From NCBI GenBank assembly GCA_036250195.1, contig JAVHZZ010000015.1:3100001-3164000 (forward strand): a DNA stretch of 64,000 nt, read 5' to 3'. This DNA comes from Mixophyes australis. Lineage: Eukaryota > Chordata > Amphibia > Anura > Limnodynastidae. Position 1 is the first letter of the stretch, and every line of letters begins with the position of its first letter. Below are positions 27,601 through 42,389 of the stretch, piece by piece. The notes beneath the pieces were generated by a model, which worked only from the letters and a program-made list of their open reading frames with translations, did not search any database and was not told the DNA's origin. Made by a program: the position numbers and the translations under genes.

Positions 27601-29406
27601 TCATGATTCAATTCATGATTCATGATTCATGATTCAATTCATGATTCGTGAATCAATTCATGATTCATGATTCAATTCATGATTCATGATTCATGATTCA
27701 ATTCATGATTCATTTCATGATTCATGATTCATTTCATGATTCATGATTCATTTCATGATTCATGATTTAATTCATGATTAATGATTCATGATGCAATTCA
27801 TGATTCATGATGCAATTCATGATTCATGATTCAATTCATGATTTATGATTCAATTCATGTTTCATGATTCGATTCATGATTCATGATTTAATTCATGATT
27901 TATGATTCATGATTTAATTCATGATTCATGATTCAATTCATGATTCATGATTCGATTCATGATTCATGATTCGATTCATGATTCATGATTCAATTCATGA
28001 TTCATGATTCGATTTATGATTCATGATTCAATTCATGATTCATGATTTATGATTCAATTCATGATTCAATTCATGATTCATGATTCATGATTCAATTCAT
28101 GATTCATGATTCGATTCATGATTCATGATTCGATTCATGATTCATGATTTAATTCATGATTCATGATTCGATTTATGATTCATGATTCAATTCATGATTC
28201 ATGATTTATGATTCAATTCATGATTCAATTCATGATTCATGATTTATGATTCAATTCATGATTAAATTCATGATTCATGATTCAATTCATGATTCGAGAT
28301 TCATGATTTGATTCATGATTCATGATACAATTCATGCTTCATGATTCATGATTCAATTCATGATTCATGATTCAAATCATGATTCAATTCATGATTCATG
28401 ATTCAATTCATGATTTATGATTCAATTCATGATTCATGATTCAATTCATGATTTATGATTTAATTCATGATTCATGATTCAATTCATGATTCATGATTCG
28501 ATTCATGATTAATGATTTATGATTCATTTCATGATTCATGATTCATTTCATGATTCATGATTCGATTCATTATTCATGATTCATGATTTGATTCATGATT
28601 CTTGATTCATTTCATGATTCATGATTCAAATCATGATTCATGTTTCGATTCATAATTCATGATTCGATTCATGATTCATGATTCGATTCATGATTCATGA
28701 TTCATAATTCATGATTCGATTCATGATTCATGATTTGATTCATGATTCATGATTCAATTCATGATTCATGATTCAATTCATGATTCATGATTCGATTCTT
28801 GATTCATGATTCACGATTCACGATTCAATTCATGATTCATGATTCGATTCATGATTCAATTCATGATTTATGATTTATGATTCAATATATGATTCAATTC
28901 ATGATTCATGATTCAATTCATGATTCATGATTCATGATTCAATTCATGATTCATGATTCGATTCTTGATTCATGATTCATGATTCACGATTCAATTCATG
29001 ATTCATGATTCGATTCATGATTCATGATTCATGATTCAATTCATAATTCATGATTCATGATTCATGATTCAATTCATGATTCATGATTCAGTTCATGATT
29101 CATGATTCGATTCATGATTCATGATTCAATTCATGATTCATGATTCGATTCATGATTCATGATTCAATTCATGATTCATGATTTATGATTCAATTCATGA
29201 TTATATTCATGATTAATGATTCAATTCATGATTCATGATTCATTTCATGATTCATTTCATGATTCATGATTCATTTCAGAATTCATGATTCATTTCATGA
29301 TTCATGATTCAATTCATGATTCATGATGCAATTAATGATTCATGATTCAATTCATGATTCATGATTTAATTCATGTTTCATGATTCGATTCATGATTCAT
29401 GATTCA
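21622..29406. repeat. 10-kb-shift duplication, member 2
   Basis: The partner of 11,450-19,265. It begins near 21,622, where sequence resembling the 18.5-kb and 20.0-kb regions joins the ATGATGCAATT landmark at 21,651. It retains the 45-bp segment that member 1 lost and lacks 76 bp near 29,035. After 29,406 it joins the displaced 4.26-kb segment, whereas member 1 continues differently after 19,265. Counterpart: 53,140-60,924. Confidence 0.86.
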
Positions 29407-30970
29407 ATTCATGATTCATGATTCATGATTCAATTCATGATTTATGATTCAATTCATGATTCATGGTTCATGATTCAATTCATGATTCATTTCATGATTC
29501 ATGATTCAATTCATGATTCATGATTCAATTCATGATTCATGATTTGATTCATGATTCATGATTCAATTCATGATTCATGATTCATGATTCAATTCATGAT
29601 TTATGATTCAATTCATGATTCATGATTCAATTCATGATTCATGATTCGATTCATGATTAATGATTTATGATTCATTTCATGATTCATGATTCATTTTATG
29701 ATTCATGATTCGATTCATTATTCATGATTCATGATTCGATTCATGATTCTTGATTCATTTCATGATTCATGATTCATGATTCAAATCATGATTCATGTTT
29801 CGATTCATAATTCATGATTCGATTCATGATTCATGATTCGATTCATGATTCATAATTCATGATTCGATTCATGATTCATGATTCGATTCATGATTCATGA
29901 TTCAATTCATGATTCATGATTCAATTCATGATTCATGATTCGATTCTTGATTCATGATTCACGATTCAATTCATGATTCATGATTCGATTCATGATTCAT
30001 GATTCAATTCATGATTCATGATTCGATTCATGATTCATGATTCAATTCATGATTCATGATTTATGATTCAATTTATGATTCAATTCATGATTCATGATTC
30101 AATTCATGATTTATGATTTATGATTCAATTTATGATTCAATTCATGATTCATGATTCAATTCATGATTTATGATTTATGATTCAATTTATGATTCAATTC
30201 ATGATTCATGATTCAATTCATGATTCATGTTTCATGATTCAATTCATGATTCATGATTCATGATTCATGATTCAATTCATGATTCATGATTCAATTCATG
30301 ATTCATAATTCATGATTCAATTCATGATTCATGATTCATGATTCATGATTCAATTCATGATTCATGATTCAATTCATGATTCATGATTCGATTCATGATT
30401 CATGATTCATGATTCAATTCATGATTCATGATTCGATTCATGATTCATGATTCAATTCATGATTCATGATTTATGATTCAATTCATAATTCAATTCATGA
30501 TTAATGATTCAATTCATGATTCATGATTCAATTCATGATTCATGATTCATGATTCAATTCATGATTCATGATTCATGATTCAATTCATGATTCATGTTTC
30601 GATTCATAATTCATGATTCGATTCATGATTCATGATTCGATTCATGATTCATGATTCATAATTCATGATTCGATTCATGATTCATGATTCATGATTCATG
30701 ATTCATGATTCAATTCATGATTCATGATTCGATTCATGATTCATGATTCAATTCATGATTCATGATTTATGATTCAATTCATGATTCAATTGATGATTCA
30801 TGATGCAATTCATGATTCATGATTCATGATTCGATTCATGATTCATGATTCAATTCATGATTCATGATTTAATTCATGATTCATGATTTGATTCATGATT
30901 CATGATTCAATTCATGATTCATTTCATGATTCATGATTCAATTCATGATTCATTTCATGATTCATGATTC
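29407..30970. repeat. Displaced copy of the 4.26-5.81 kb segment
   Basis: From a junction at 29,407-29,450 the sequence follows 4,260 onward. The ATTCATGGTTC variant at 29,462 pairs with 4,313 (shift 25,149) and the ATTTAATTC variant near 30,867 pairs with 5,711 (shift 25,156). The match stops at 30,971, where TTCG replaces TTCA. Beyond that, 30,971-31,500 resembles 17,740-18,300 with changes (TTCGATTTATG at 31,025 and 17,791). The segment has no counterpart after 60,924. Confidence 0.75.
30100..30213. repeat. 57-bp tandem duplication in the 29.4-31.0 kb segment
   Basis: Same arrangement as 4,951-5,064, shifted by 25,149 bp. It shows that the 29.4-31.0 kb segment derives from the right member of the 2.7-kb pair, not the left member, which has a single copy. 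Confidence 0.8.
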
Positions 30971-33149
30971 GATTCATGATTCATGATTCGATTCATGATT
31001 CATGATTCAATTCATGATTCATGATTCGATTTATGATTCATGATTCAATTCATGATTCATGATTTATGATTCAATTCATGATTCAATTCATGATTCATGA
31101 TTCAATTCATGATTCATGATTCGAATCATGATTCATGATTCGATTCATGATTCATGATTTAATTCATGATTCATGATTCGATTTATGATTCATGATTCAA
31201 TTCATGATTCATGATTTATGATTCAATTCATGATTCAATTCATGATTCATGATTTATGATTCAATTCATGATTCATGATTCAATTCATGATTCGAGATTC
31301 ATGAATTGATTCATGATTCATGATACAATTCATGCTTCATGATTCATGATTCAATTCATGATTCATGATTCAAATCATGATTCAATTCATGATTCATGAT
31401 TCAATTCATGATTTATGATTCAATTCATGATTCATGATTCAATTCATGATTTATGATTCAATTCATGATTCATGATTCAATTCATGATTCATGATTTGAT
31501 TCATGATTAATGATTTATAATTCATTTCATGATTCATGATTCATTTCATGATTCATGATTCGATTCATTATTCATGATTCATGATTCTTGATTCATTTCA
31601 TGATTCATGATTCAAATCATGATTCATGTTTCGATTCATAATTCATGATTCGATTCATGATTCATGATTCGATTCATGATTCATGATTCATAATTCATGA
31701 TTCGATTCATGATTCATGATTTGATTCATGATTCATGATTCAATTCATGATTCATGATTCAATTCATGATTCATGATTCAATTTTTGATTCATAATTTAT
31801 GATTCACGATTCAATTCATGATTCATGATTCGATTCATGATTCAATTCATGATTTATGATTCAATTTATGATTCAATTCATGATTCATGATTCATTTCAT
31901 GATTCATGATTCATGATTCAATTCATGATTCATGATTCATGATTCAATTCATGATTCATGATTCAATTCATGATTCATGATTCGATTCATGATTCATGAT
32001 TCGATTCATGATTCATGATTCGATTCATGATTCATGATTCATAATTTATGATTCGATTCATGATTCATGATTCGATTCATGATTCATGATTCGATTCATG
32101 ATTCATGATTCAATTCATGATTCATGATTCGATTCATGATTCATGATTCAATTCATGATTTATGGTTTATGATTCAATTTATGATTCAATTCATGATTCA
32201 TGATTCAATTCATGATTCATGATTCATGATTCAATTCATGATTCATGATTCATGATTCATGATTCAATTCATGATTCATGATTCAGTTCATGATTCATGA
32301 TTCGATTCATGATTCATGATTCAATTCATGATTCATGATTCGATTCATGATTCATGATTCAATTCATGATTCATGATTTATGATTCAATTAATGATTATA
32401 TTCATGATTAATGATTCAATTCATGATTCATGATTCAATTCATGATTCATGATTCATGATTCAATTCATGATTCATGATTCAATTCATGATTCATGATTC
32501 GATTCATGATTCATGATTCATGATTCAAATCATGATTCATGTTTCGATTCATAATTCATGATTCGATTCATGATTCATGATTCGATTCATGATTCATGAT
32601 TCATAATTCATGATTCGATTCATGATTCATGATTCATGATTCATGATTCAATTCATGATTCATGATTCATGATTCATGATTCAATTGATGATTCATGATT
32701 CGATTCATGATTCATGATTAAATTGATGATTCATGATTTATGATTCAATTCAAGATTCAATTGATGATTCATGATTCAATTCATGATTCATGATTCATGA
32801 TTCGATTCATGATTCATGATTCAATTCATGATTCATGATTCAATTCATGATTTATGATTCGATTCATGATTCATGATTCAATTCATGATTCATGATTCGA
32901 TTTATGATTCATGATTCAATTCGTGATTCATGATTTATGATTCAATTCATGATTCAATTCATGATTCATGATTTATGATTCCATTCATGATTAAATTCAT
33001 GATTCATGATTCAATTCATGATTCGAGATTCATGATTTGATTCATGATTCATGATTCAATTCATGCTTCATGATTCATGATTCAATTCATGATTCATGAT
33101 TCAAATCATGATTCATGATTCAAATCATGATTCAATTCATGATTTATGA

Positions 33150-35850
33150 TTCAATTCATGATTCATGATTCAATTCATGATTCATGATTCGATTCATGAT
33201 TAATGATTTATGATTCATTTCATGATTCATGATTCATTTTATGATTCATGATTCGATTCATTATTCATGATTCATGATTCGATTCATGATTCTTGATTCA
33301 TTTCATGATTCATGATTCATGATTCAAATCATGATTCATGTTTCGATTCATAATTCATGATTCGATTCATGATTCATGATTCGATTCATGATTCATAATT
33401 CATGATTCGATTCATGATTCATGATTCGATTCATGATTCATGATTCAATTCATGATTCATGATTCAATTCATGATTCATGATTCGATTCTTGATTCATGA
33501 TTCACGATTCAATTCATGATTCATGATTCGATTCATGATTCATGATTCAATTCATGATTCATGATTCGATTCATGATTCATGATTCAATTCATGATTCAT
33601 GATTTATGATTCAATTTATGATTCAATTCATGATTCATGATTCAATTCATGATTTATGATTTATGATTCAATTTATGATTCAATTCATGATTCATGATTC
33701 AATTCATGATTCATGTTTCATGATTCAATTCATGATTCATGATTCATGATTCAATTCATGATTCATGATTCAATTCATGATTCATGATTCGATTCATGAT
33801 TCATGATTCGATTCATGATTCATGATTCGATTCATGATTCATGATTCATAATTCATGATTCGATTCATGATTCATGATTCGATTCATGATTCATGATTCA
33901 ATTCATGATTCATGATTCGATTCTTGATTCATGATTCATGATTCACGATTCAATTCATGATTCATGATTCGATTCATGATTCATGATTCAATTCATGATT
34001 TATGATTTATGATTCAATTTATGATTCAATTCATGATTCATGATTCAATTCATGATTCATGATTCATGATTCAATTCATGATTCATGATTCATGATTCAT
34101 GATTCAATTCATGATTCATGATTCAATTCATGATTCATGATTCGATTCATGATTCATGATTCATGATTCAATTCATGATTCATGATTCGATTCATGATCC
34201 ATGATTCAATTCATGATTCATGATTTATGATTCAATTCATAATTCAATTCATGATTAATGATTCAATTCATGATTCATGATTCAATTCATGATTCATGAT
34301 TCATGATTCAATTCATGATTCATGATTCATGATTCAATTCATGATTCATGTTTCGATTCATAATTCATGATTCGATTCATGATTCATGATTCGATTCATG
34401 ATTCATGATTCATAATTCATGATTCGATTCATGATTCATGATTCATGATTCATGATTCAATTCATGATTCATGATTCATGATTCATGATTCAATTCATGA
34501 TTCATGATTCGATTCATGATTCATGATTAAATTGATGATTCATGATTTATGATTCAATTCATGATTCAATTGATGATTCATGATGCAATTCATGATTCAT
34601 GATTCGATTCATGATTCATGAATCAATTCATGATTCATGATTTAATTCATGATTCATGATTTGATTCATGATTCATGATTCAATTCATGATTCATTTCAT
34701 GATTCATGATTCAATTCATGATTCATTTCATGATTCATGATTCAATTCATGATTCATGATTCATGATTCAATTCATGATTCATTTCATGAATTATGATTC
34801 AATTCATGATTCATGATTCAATTCATAATTTATTTCATGTTTCATGATTCATTTCATGATTCATGATTTAATTGATGATTAATGATTCATGATTCAATTC
34901 ATGATTCATGATGCAATTCATGATTCATGATTCAATTCATGATTCATGATTCGATTCATGATTCATGATTGAATTCATGATTCATGATTCATGATTCGAT
35001 TCATGATTCATGATTCAATTCATGACTTATGATTTATGATTCAATTTATGATTCAATTCATGATTCATGATTCAATTCATGGTTCATGATTCATGATTCG
35101 ATTCATGATTCAATTCATGATTCATGATTCATGATTGAATTCATGATTCATGATTCATGATTCGATTCATGATTCATGATTTAAGATTCAATTCATGATT
35201 CAATTCATGATTAATGATTCAATTCATGATTCATGATTCATAATTCGATTCATGATTCATGATTCAATTCATGATTCATGATTTGATTCATGATTCATGA
35301 TTCAATTCATGTATCATTATTCATGATTCATGATTCAATTCATGATTTATGATTCATGATTTAATTCATGATTCATGATTCATGATTTAATTCATGATTC
35401 ATGATTCAATTCATGATTCATGATTCATGATTCATGATTTAATTCATGATTCATGATTCAATTTATGATTCATGATTCGATTCATGATTCATGATTCATG
35501 ATTCAAGATTCAATTCATGATTCATGATTCATGATTCAATTCATGATTCATGATTTGATTCATGATTCATGATTCAATTCATGATTCATGATTCATGATT
35601 CGATTCATGATTTATGATTCAATTCATGATTCATGATTCATGATTCAATACATGATTCATGATTCGATTCATGATTCATGATTTAATTAATGATTCATGA
35701 TTTGATTCATGATTCATGATTCAATTCATGATTCATGATTCGATTCATGATTCATGATTTAATTAATGATTCATGATTTGATTCATGATTCATGATTCAA
35801 TTCATAAATCATGATTCATGATTCATGATTCAATTCATGATTCATGGTTC
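33150..35850. repeat. 2.7-kb duplication, left member, second 31.5-kb copy
   Basis: The counterpart of 1,620-4,320 at a shift of 31,530 bp. The landmarks ATGAATCAATTC (34,621), TTCATAAATC (35,801) and ATGTATCATTATTC (about 35,310) sit at the expected offsets. I saw no difference from the first copy in the lines I compared. Confidence 0.82.
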
Positions 35851-35979
35851 ATGATTCAATTCATGATTCATTTCATGATTCATGATTCAATTCATGATTC
35901 ATGATTCAATTCATGATTCATGATTTGATTCATGATTCATGATTCAATTCATGATTCATGATTCATGATTCAATTCATG

Positions 35980-38550
35980 ATTTATGATTCAATTCATGAT
36001 TCATGATTCAATTCATGATTCATGATTCGATTCATGATTAATGATTTATGATTCATTTCATGATTCATGATTCATTTTATGATTCATGATTCGATTCATT
36101 ATTCATGATTCATGATTCGATTCATGATTCTTGATTCATTTCATGATTCATGATTCATGATTCAAATCATGATTCATGTTTCGATTCATAATTCATGATT
36201 CGATTCATGATTCATGATTCGATTCATGATTCATAATTCATGATTCGATTCATGATTCATGATTCGATTCATGATTCATGATTCAATTCATGATTCATGA
36301 TTCAATTCATGATTCATGATTCGATTCTTGATTCATGATTCACGATTCAATTCATGATTCATGATTCGATTCATGATTCATGATTCAATTCATGATTCAT
36401 GATTCGATTCATGATTCATGATTCAATTCATGATTCATGATTTATGATTCAATTTATGATTCAATTCATGATTCATGATTCAATTCATGATTTATGATTT
36501 ATGATTCAATTTATGATTCAATTCATGATTCATGATTCAATTCATGATTTATGATTTATGATTCAATTTATGATTCAATTCATGATTCATGATTCAATTC
36601 ATGATTCATGTTTCATGATTCAATTCATGATTCATGATTCATGATTCATGATTCAATTCATGATTCATGATTCAATTCATGATTCATGATTCATGATTCA
36701 ATTCATGATTCATGATTCATGATTCATGATTCAATTCATGATTCATGATTCAATTCATGATTCATGATTCGATTCATGATTCATGATTCATGATTCAATT
36801 CATGATTCATGATTCGATTCATGATTCATGATTCAATTCATGATTCATGATTTATGATTCAATTCATAATTCAATTCATGATTAATGATTCAATTCATGA
36901 TTCATGATTCAATTCATGATTCATGATTCATGATTCAATTCATGATTCATGATTCATGATTCAATTCATGATTCATGTTTCGATTCATAATTCATGATTC
37001 GATTCATGATTCATGATTCGATTCATGATTCATGATTCATAATTCATGATTCGATTCATGATTCATGATTCATGATTCATGATTCATGATTCAATTCATG
37101 ATTCATGATTCGATTCATGATTCATGATTCAATTCATGATTCATGATTTATGATTCAATTCATGATTCAATTGATGATTCATGATGCAATTCATGATTCA
37201 TGATTCATGATTCGATTCATGATTCATGATTCAATTCATGATTTAATTCATGATTCATGATTTGATTCATGATTCATGATTCAATTCATGATTCATTTCA
37301 TGATTCATGATTCAATTCATGATTCATTTCATGATTCATGATTCAATTCATGATTCATGATTCATGATTTGATTCATGATTCATTTCATGAATTATGATT
37401 CAATTCATGATTCATGATTCAATTCATAATTTATTTCATGTTTCATGATTCATTTCATGATTCATGATTTAATTGATGATTAATGATTCATGATTCAATT
37501 CATGATTCATGATGCAATTCATGATTCATGATTCAATTCATGATTCATGATTCAATTCATGTTTCATGATTCGATTCATGATTCATGATTCAATTCATGA
37601 TTCATGATTCATGATTCGATTCATGATTCATGATTCAATTCATGACTTATGATTTATGATTCAATTTATGATTCAATTCATGATTCATGATTCAATTCAT
37701 GGTTCATGATTCATGATTCGATTCATGATTCAATTCATGATTCATGATTCATGATTGAATTCATGATTCATGATTCATGATTCGATTCATGATTCATGAT
37801 TTAAGATTCAATTCATGATTCAATTCATGATTAATGATTCAATTCATGATTCATGATTCATAATTCGATTCATGATTCATGATTCAATTCATGATTCATG
37901 ATTTGATTCATGATTCATGATTCAATTCATGTATCATGATTCATGATTCATGATTCAATTCATGATTCATGATTCATGATTTAATTCATGATTCATGATT
38001 CATGATTTAATTCATGATTCATGATTCAATTCATGATTCATGATTCATGATTCATGATTTAATTCATGATTCATGATTCAATTTATGATTCATGATTCGA
38101 TTCATGATTCATGATTCATGATTCAAGATTCAATTCATGATTCATGATTCATGATTCAATTCATGATTCATGATTTGATTCATGATTCATGATTCAATTC
38201 ATGATTCATGATTCATGATTCGATTCATGATTTATGATTCAATTCATGATTCATGATTCATGATTCAATTCATGATTCATGATTCGATTCATGATTCATC
38301 ATTCAATTCATGATTCATCATTCAATTCATGATTTGTGATTCGATTCATGATTCATGATTCATGATTCATGATTCAATACATGATTCATGATTCGATTCA
38401 TGATTCATGATTTAATTAATGATTCATGATTTGATTCATGATTCATGATTCAATTCATGAATCATCATTCATGATTCATGATTCAATTCATAAATCATGA
38501 TTCATGATTCATGATTCAATTCATGATTCATGATTCATGATTCAATTCAT
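35980..38550. repeat. 2.7-kb duplication, right member, second 31.5-kb copy
   Basis: The counterpart of 4,450-7,020 at a shift of 31,530 bp. It carries the same extra 57-bp tandem copy (36,481-36,594) and the same ATTCATCATTC/ATTTGTG insertion (about 38,280-38,360). These indels therefore predate the 31.5-kb duplication. Confidence 0.82.
36481..36594. repeat. 57-bp tandem duplication, second 31.5-kb copy
   Basis: Same arrangement as 4,951-5,064, shifted by 31,530 bp. Confidence 0.82.
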
Positions 38551-40072
38551 GATTCATTTCATGATTCATGATTCAATTCATGATTCATGATTCATGATTC
38601 AACTCATGATTCATTTCATGATTCATGATTCAATTCATGATTCATGATTCATGATTCAATTCATGATTCATTTCATGATTCATGATTCATTTCATGATTC
38701 ATGATTTAATTCATGATTAATGATTCATGATTCAATTCATGATTCATGATGCAATTCATGATTCATGATTCAATTCATGATTCATGATTTAATTCATGCT
38801 TCATGATTCGATTCATGATTCATGCTTCAATTCATGATTCATGATTCATGATTCAATTCATGATTCATGATTCGATTCATAATTCATGATTCATGATTCG
38901 ATTCATGATTCATGATTTATGATTCAATTCATGAATTAATTCATGATTCTTGATTCAATTCATGATTCGAGATTCATGATTCGATTCATGATTCATGATT
39001 CAATTCATGATTCATGATTGGGTTCATGATTCATGATTCATAATTTATGATTCAATTCATGATTCATGATTCATGATTCATGATTCAATTCATGATTCAT
39101 AATTCAATTCATGATTCATGATTCATGATTCATGATTCATGATTCAATTCATGATTCTTGATTCGATTCATAAATCATGATTCAATTCATGATTCATGAT
39201 TTATGATTCAATTCAGGATTCAATTCATGATTCATTTCATGATTCATGATTCGATTCATGATTCATGATTCATGATTCATGATTCGATTCATGATTCATG
39301 ATTCATGATTCATGATTCATGATTCAATTCATGATTTATGATTTATGATTCAATTTATGATTCAATTCATGATTCATGATTCAATTCATGATTCATGATT
39401 CATGATTTGATTCATAATTCATTATTTAATTCATGATTCATGATTCGATTCATGATTTATGATTCAATTCATGATTCATGATTCATGATTCATGATTCAA
39501 TTCATGATTCATGATTCGATTCATGATTCATGATTCATGATTCATGATTAAATTGATGATTCATGATTTATGATCCAATTCATAATTCAATTGATGATTC
39601 ATGATTCAATTCATGATTCATGATTCATGATTTGATTCATGATTCATGATTTAATTCATGATTCATGATTTGATTCATGATTCATGATTCAATTCATGAT
39701 TCATTTCATGATTCATGATTCAATTCATGATTCATGATTCAATTCATGATTCATGATTCATGATTCAATTCATGATTCATTTCATGAATTATGATTCAAT
39801 TCATGATTCATGATTCAATTCATGATTCATGATTCAATTCATGATTCATGATTCATGATTCAATTCATGATTCATTTCATGATTCATGATTCATTTCATG
39901 ATTCATGATTCATTTCATGATTCATGATTTAATTCATGATTAATGATTCATGATGCAATTCATGATTCATGATGCAATTCATGATTCATGATTCAATTCA
40001 TGACTCATGATTCAATTCATGTTTCATGATTCGATTCATGATTCATGATTCAATTCATGATTCATGATTCAT

Positions 40073-41150
40073 GATTCAATTCATGATTCAATTCATGATT
40101 CATGATTTATGATTCAATTCATGATTCAATTCATGATTCATGATTTATGATTCAATTCATGATTAAATTCATGATTCATGATTCAATTCATGATTCGAGA
40201 TTCATGATTTGATTCATGATTCATGATTCAATTCATGCTTCATGATTCATGATTCAATTCATGATTCATGATTCAAATCATGATTCAATTCATGATTCAT
40301 GATTCAATTCATGATTTATGATTCAATTCATGATTCATGATTCAATTCATGATTTATGATTCAATTCATGATTCATGATTCATAATTCGATTCATGATTC
40401 ATGATTCAATTCATGATTCATGATTTGATTCATGATTCATGATTCAATTCATGTATCATGATTCATGATTCATGATTCAATTCATGATTCATGATTCATG
40501 ATTTAATTCATGATTCATGATTCATGATTCATGATTTAATTCATGATTCATGATTCAATTTATGATTCATGATTCGATTCATGATTCATGATTCATGATT
40601 CAAGATTCAATTCATGATTCAATTCATGATTCATGATTTATGATTCAATTCATGATTCAATTCATGATTCATGATTTATGATTCAATTCATGATTAAATT
40701 CATGATTCATGATTCAATTCATGATTCGAGATTCATGATTTGATTCATGATTCATGATTCAATTCATGCTTCATGATTCATGATTCAATTCATGATTCAT
40801 GATTCAAATCATGATTCAATTCATGATTCATGATTCAATTCATGATTTATGATTCAATTCATGATTCATGATTCAATTCATGATTTATGATTCAATTCAT
40901 GATTCATGATTCATAATTCGATTCATGATTCATGATTCAATTCATGATTCATGATTTGATTCATGATTCATGATTCAATTCATGTATCATGATTCATGAT
41001 TCATGATTCAATTCATGATTCATGATTCATGATTTAATTCATGATTCATGATTCATGATTCATGATTTAATTCATGATTCATGATTCAATTTATGATTCA
41101 TGATTCGATTCATGATTCATGATTCATGATTCAAGATTCAATTCATGATT
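40073..41150. repeat. 531-bp tandem duplication, second 31.5-kb copy
   Basis: The counterpart of 8,543-9,620 at a shift of 31,530 bp, with both tandem members present. Confidence 0.82.
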
Positions 41151-42389
41151 CATGATTTATGATTCAATTCATGATTCATGATTCGATTCATGATTCATGA
41201 TTAAATTGATGATTCATGATTTATGATCCAATTCATAATTCAATTGATGATTCATGATTCAATTCATGATTCATGATTCATGATTTGATTCATGATTCAT
41301 GATTTAATTCATGATTCATGATTTAATTCATGATTCATGATTTGATTCATGATTCATGATTCAATTCATGATTCATTTCATGATTCATGATTCAATTCAT
41401 GATTCATGATTCAATTCATGATTCATGATTCATGATTCAATTCATGATTCATTTCATGAATTATGATTCAATTCATGATTCATGATTCAATTCATGATTC
41501 ATGATTCAATTCATGATTCATGATTCATGATTCAATTCATGATTCATTTCATGATTCATGATTCATTTCATGATTCATGATTCATTCCATGATTCATGAT
41601 TTAATTCATGATTAATGATTCATGATGCAATTCATGATTCATGATGCAATTCATGATTCATGATTCAATTCATGACTCATGATTCAATTCATGTTTCATG
41701 ATTCGATTCATGATTCATGATTCAATTCATGATTCATGATTCATGATTCAATTCATGATTCAATTCATGATTCATGATTTATGATTCAATTCATGATTCA
41801 ATTCATGATTCATGATTTATGATTCAATTCATGATTAAATTCATGATTCATGATTCAATTCATGATTCGAGATTCATGATTTGATTCATGATTCATGATT
41901 CAATTCATGCTTCATGATTCATGATTCAATTCATGATTCATGATTCAAATCATGATTCAATTCATGATTCATGATTCAATTCATGATTTATGATTCAATT
42001 CATGATTCATGATTCAATTCATGATTTATGATTCAATTCATGATTCATGATTCATAATTCGATTCATGATTCATGATTCAATTCATGATTCATGATTTGA
42101 TTCATGATTCATGATTCAATTCATGTATCATGATTCATGATTCATGATTCAATTCATGATTCATGATTCATGATTTAATTCATGATTCATGATTCATGAT
42201 TCATGATTTAATTCATGATTCATGATTCAATTCATGATTCATGATTCATGATTCATGATTTAATTCATGATTCATGATTCAATTTATGATTCATGATTCG
42301 ATTCATGATTCATGATTCATGATTCAAGATTCAATTCATGATTCATGATTTATGATTCAATTCATGATTCATGATTTGATTCATGATTC

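Larger units (their letters stand above)
1..31530. repeat. 31.5-kb higher-order unit, copy 1 (left edge outside window)
   Basis: Rare variants in this interval recur exactly 31,530 bp downstream. Examples are the T-run variant CAATTTTTGATTC (251 and 31,781), TATGGTTTATG (631 and 32,161), GATTCCATTC (1,481 and 33,011 region), ATGAATCAATTC (3,091 and 34,621), TTCATAAATC (4,271 and 35,801), GATTGGGTTC (7,490 and 39,020), TTCATTCCAT (10,051 and 41,581), CAGGATTC (11,221 and 42,751) and TGGTTTGATT (13,271 and 44,801). Base 1 of the window already aligns with base 31,531, so the true unit edge lies to the left and the phase given here is arbitrary. The interval holds nested smaller duplications listed separately. 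Its last part, about 29,407-31,530, has no counterpart at the end of copy 2. Confidence 0.9.
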
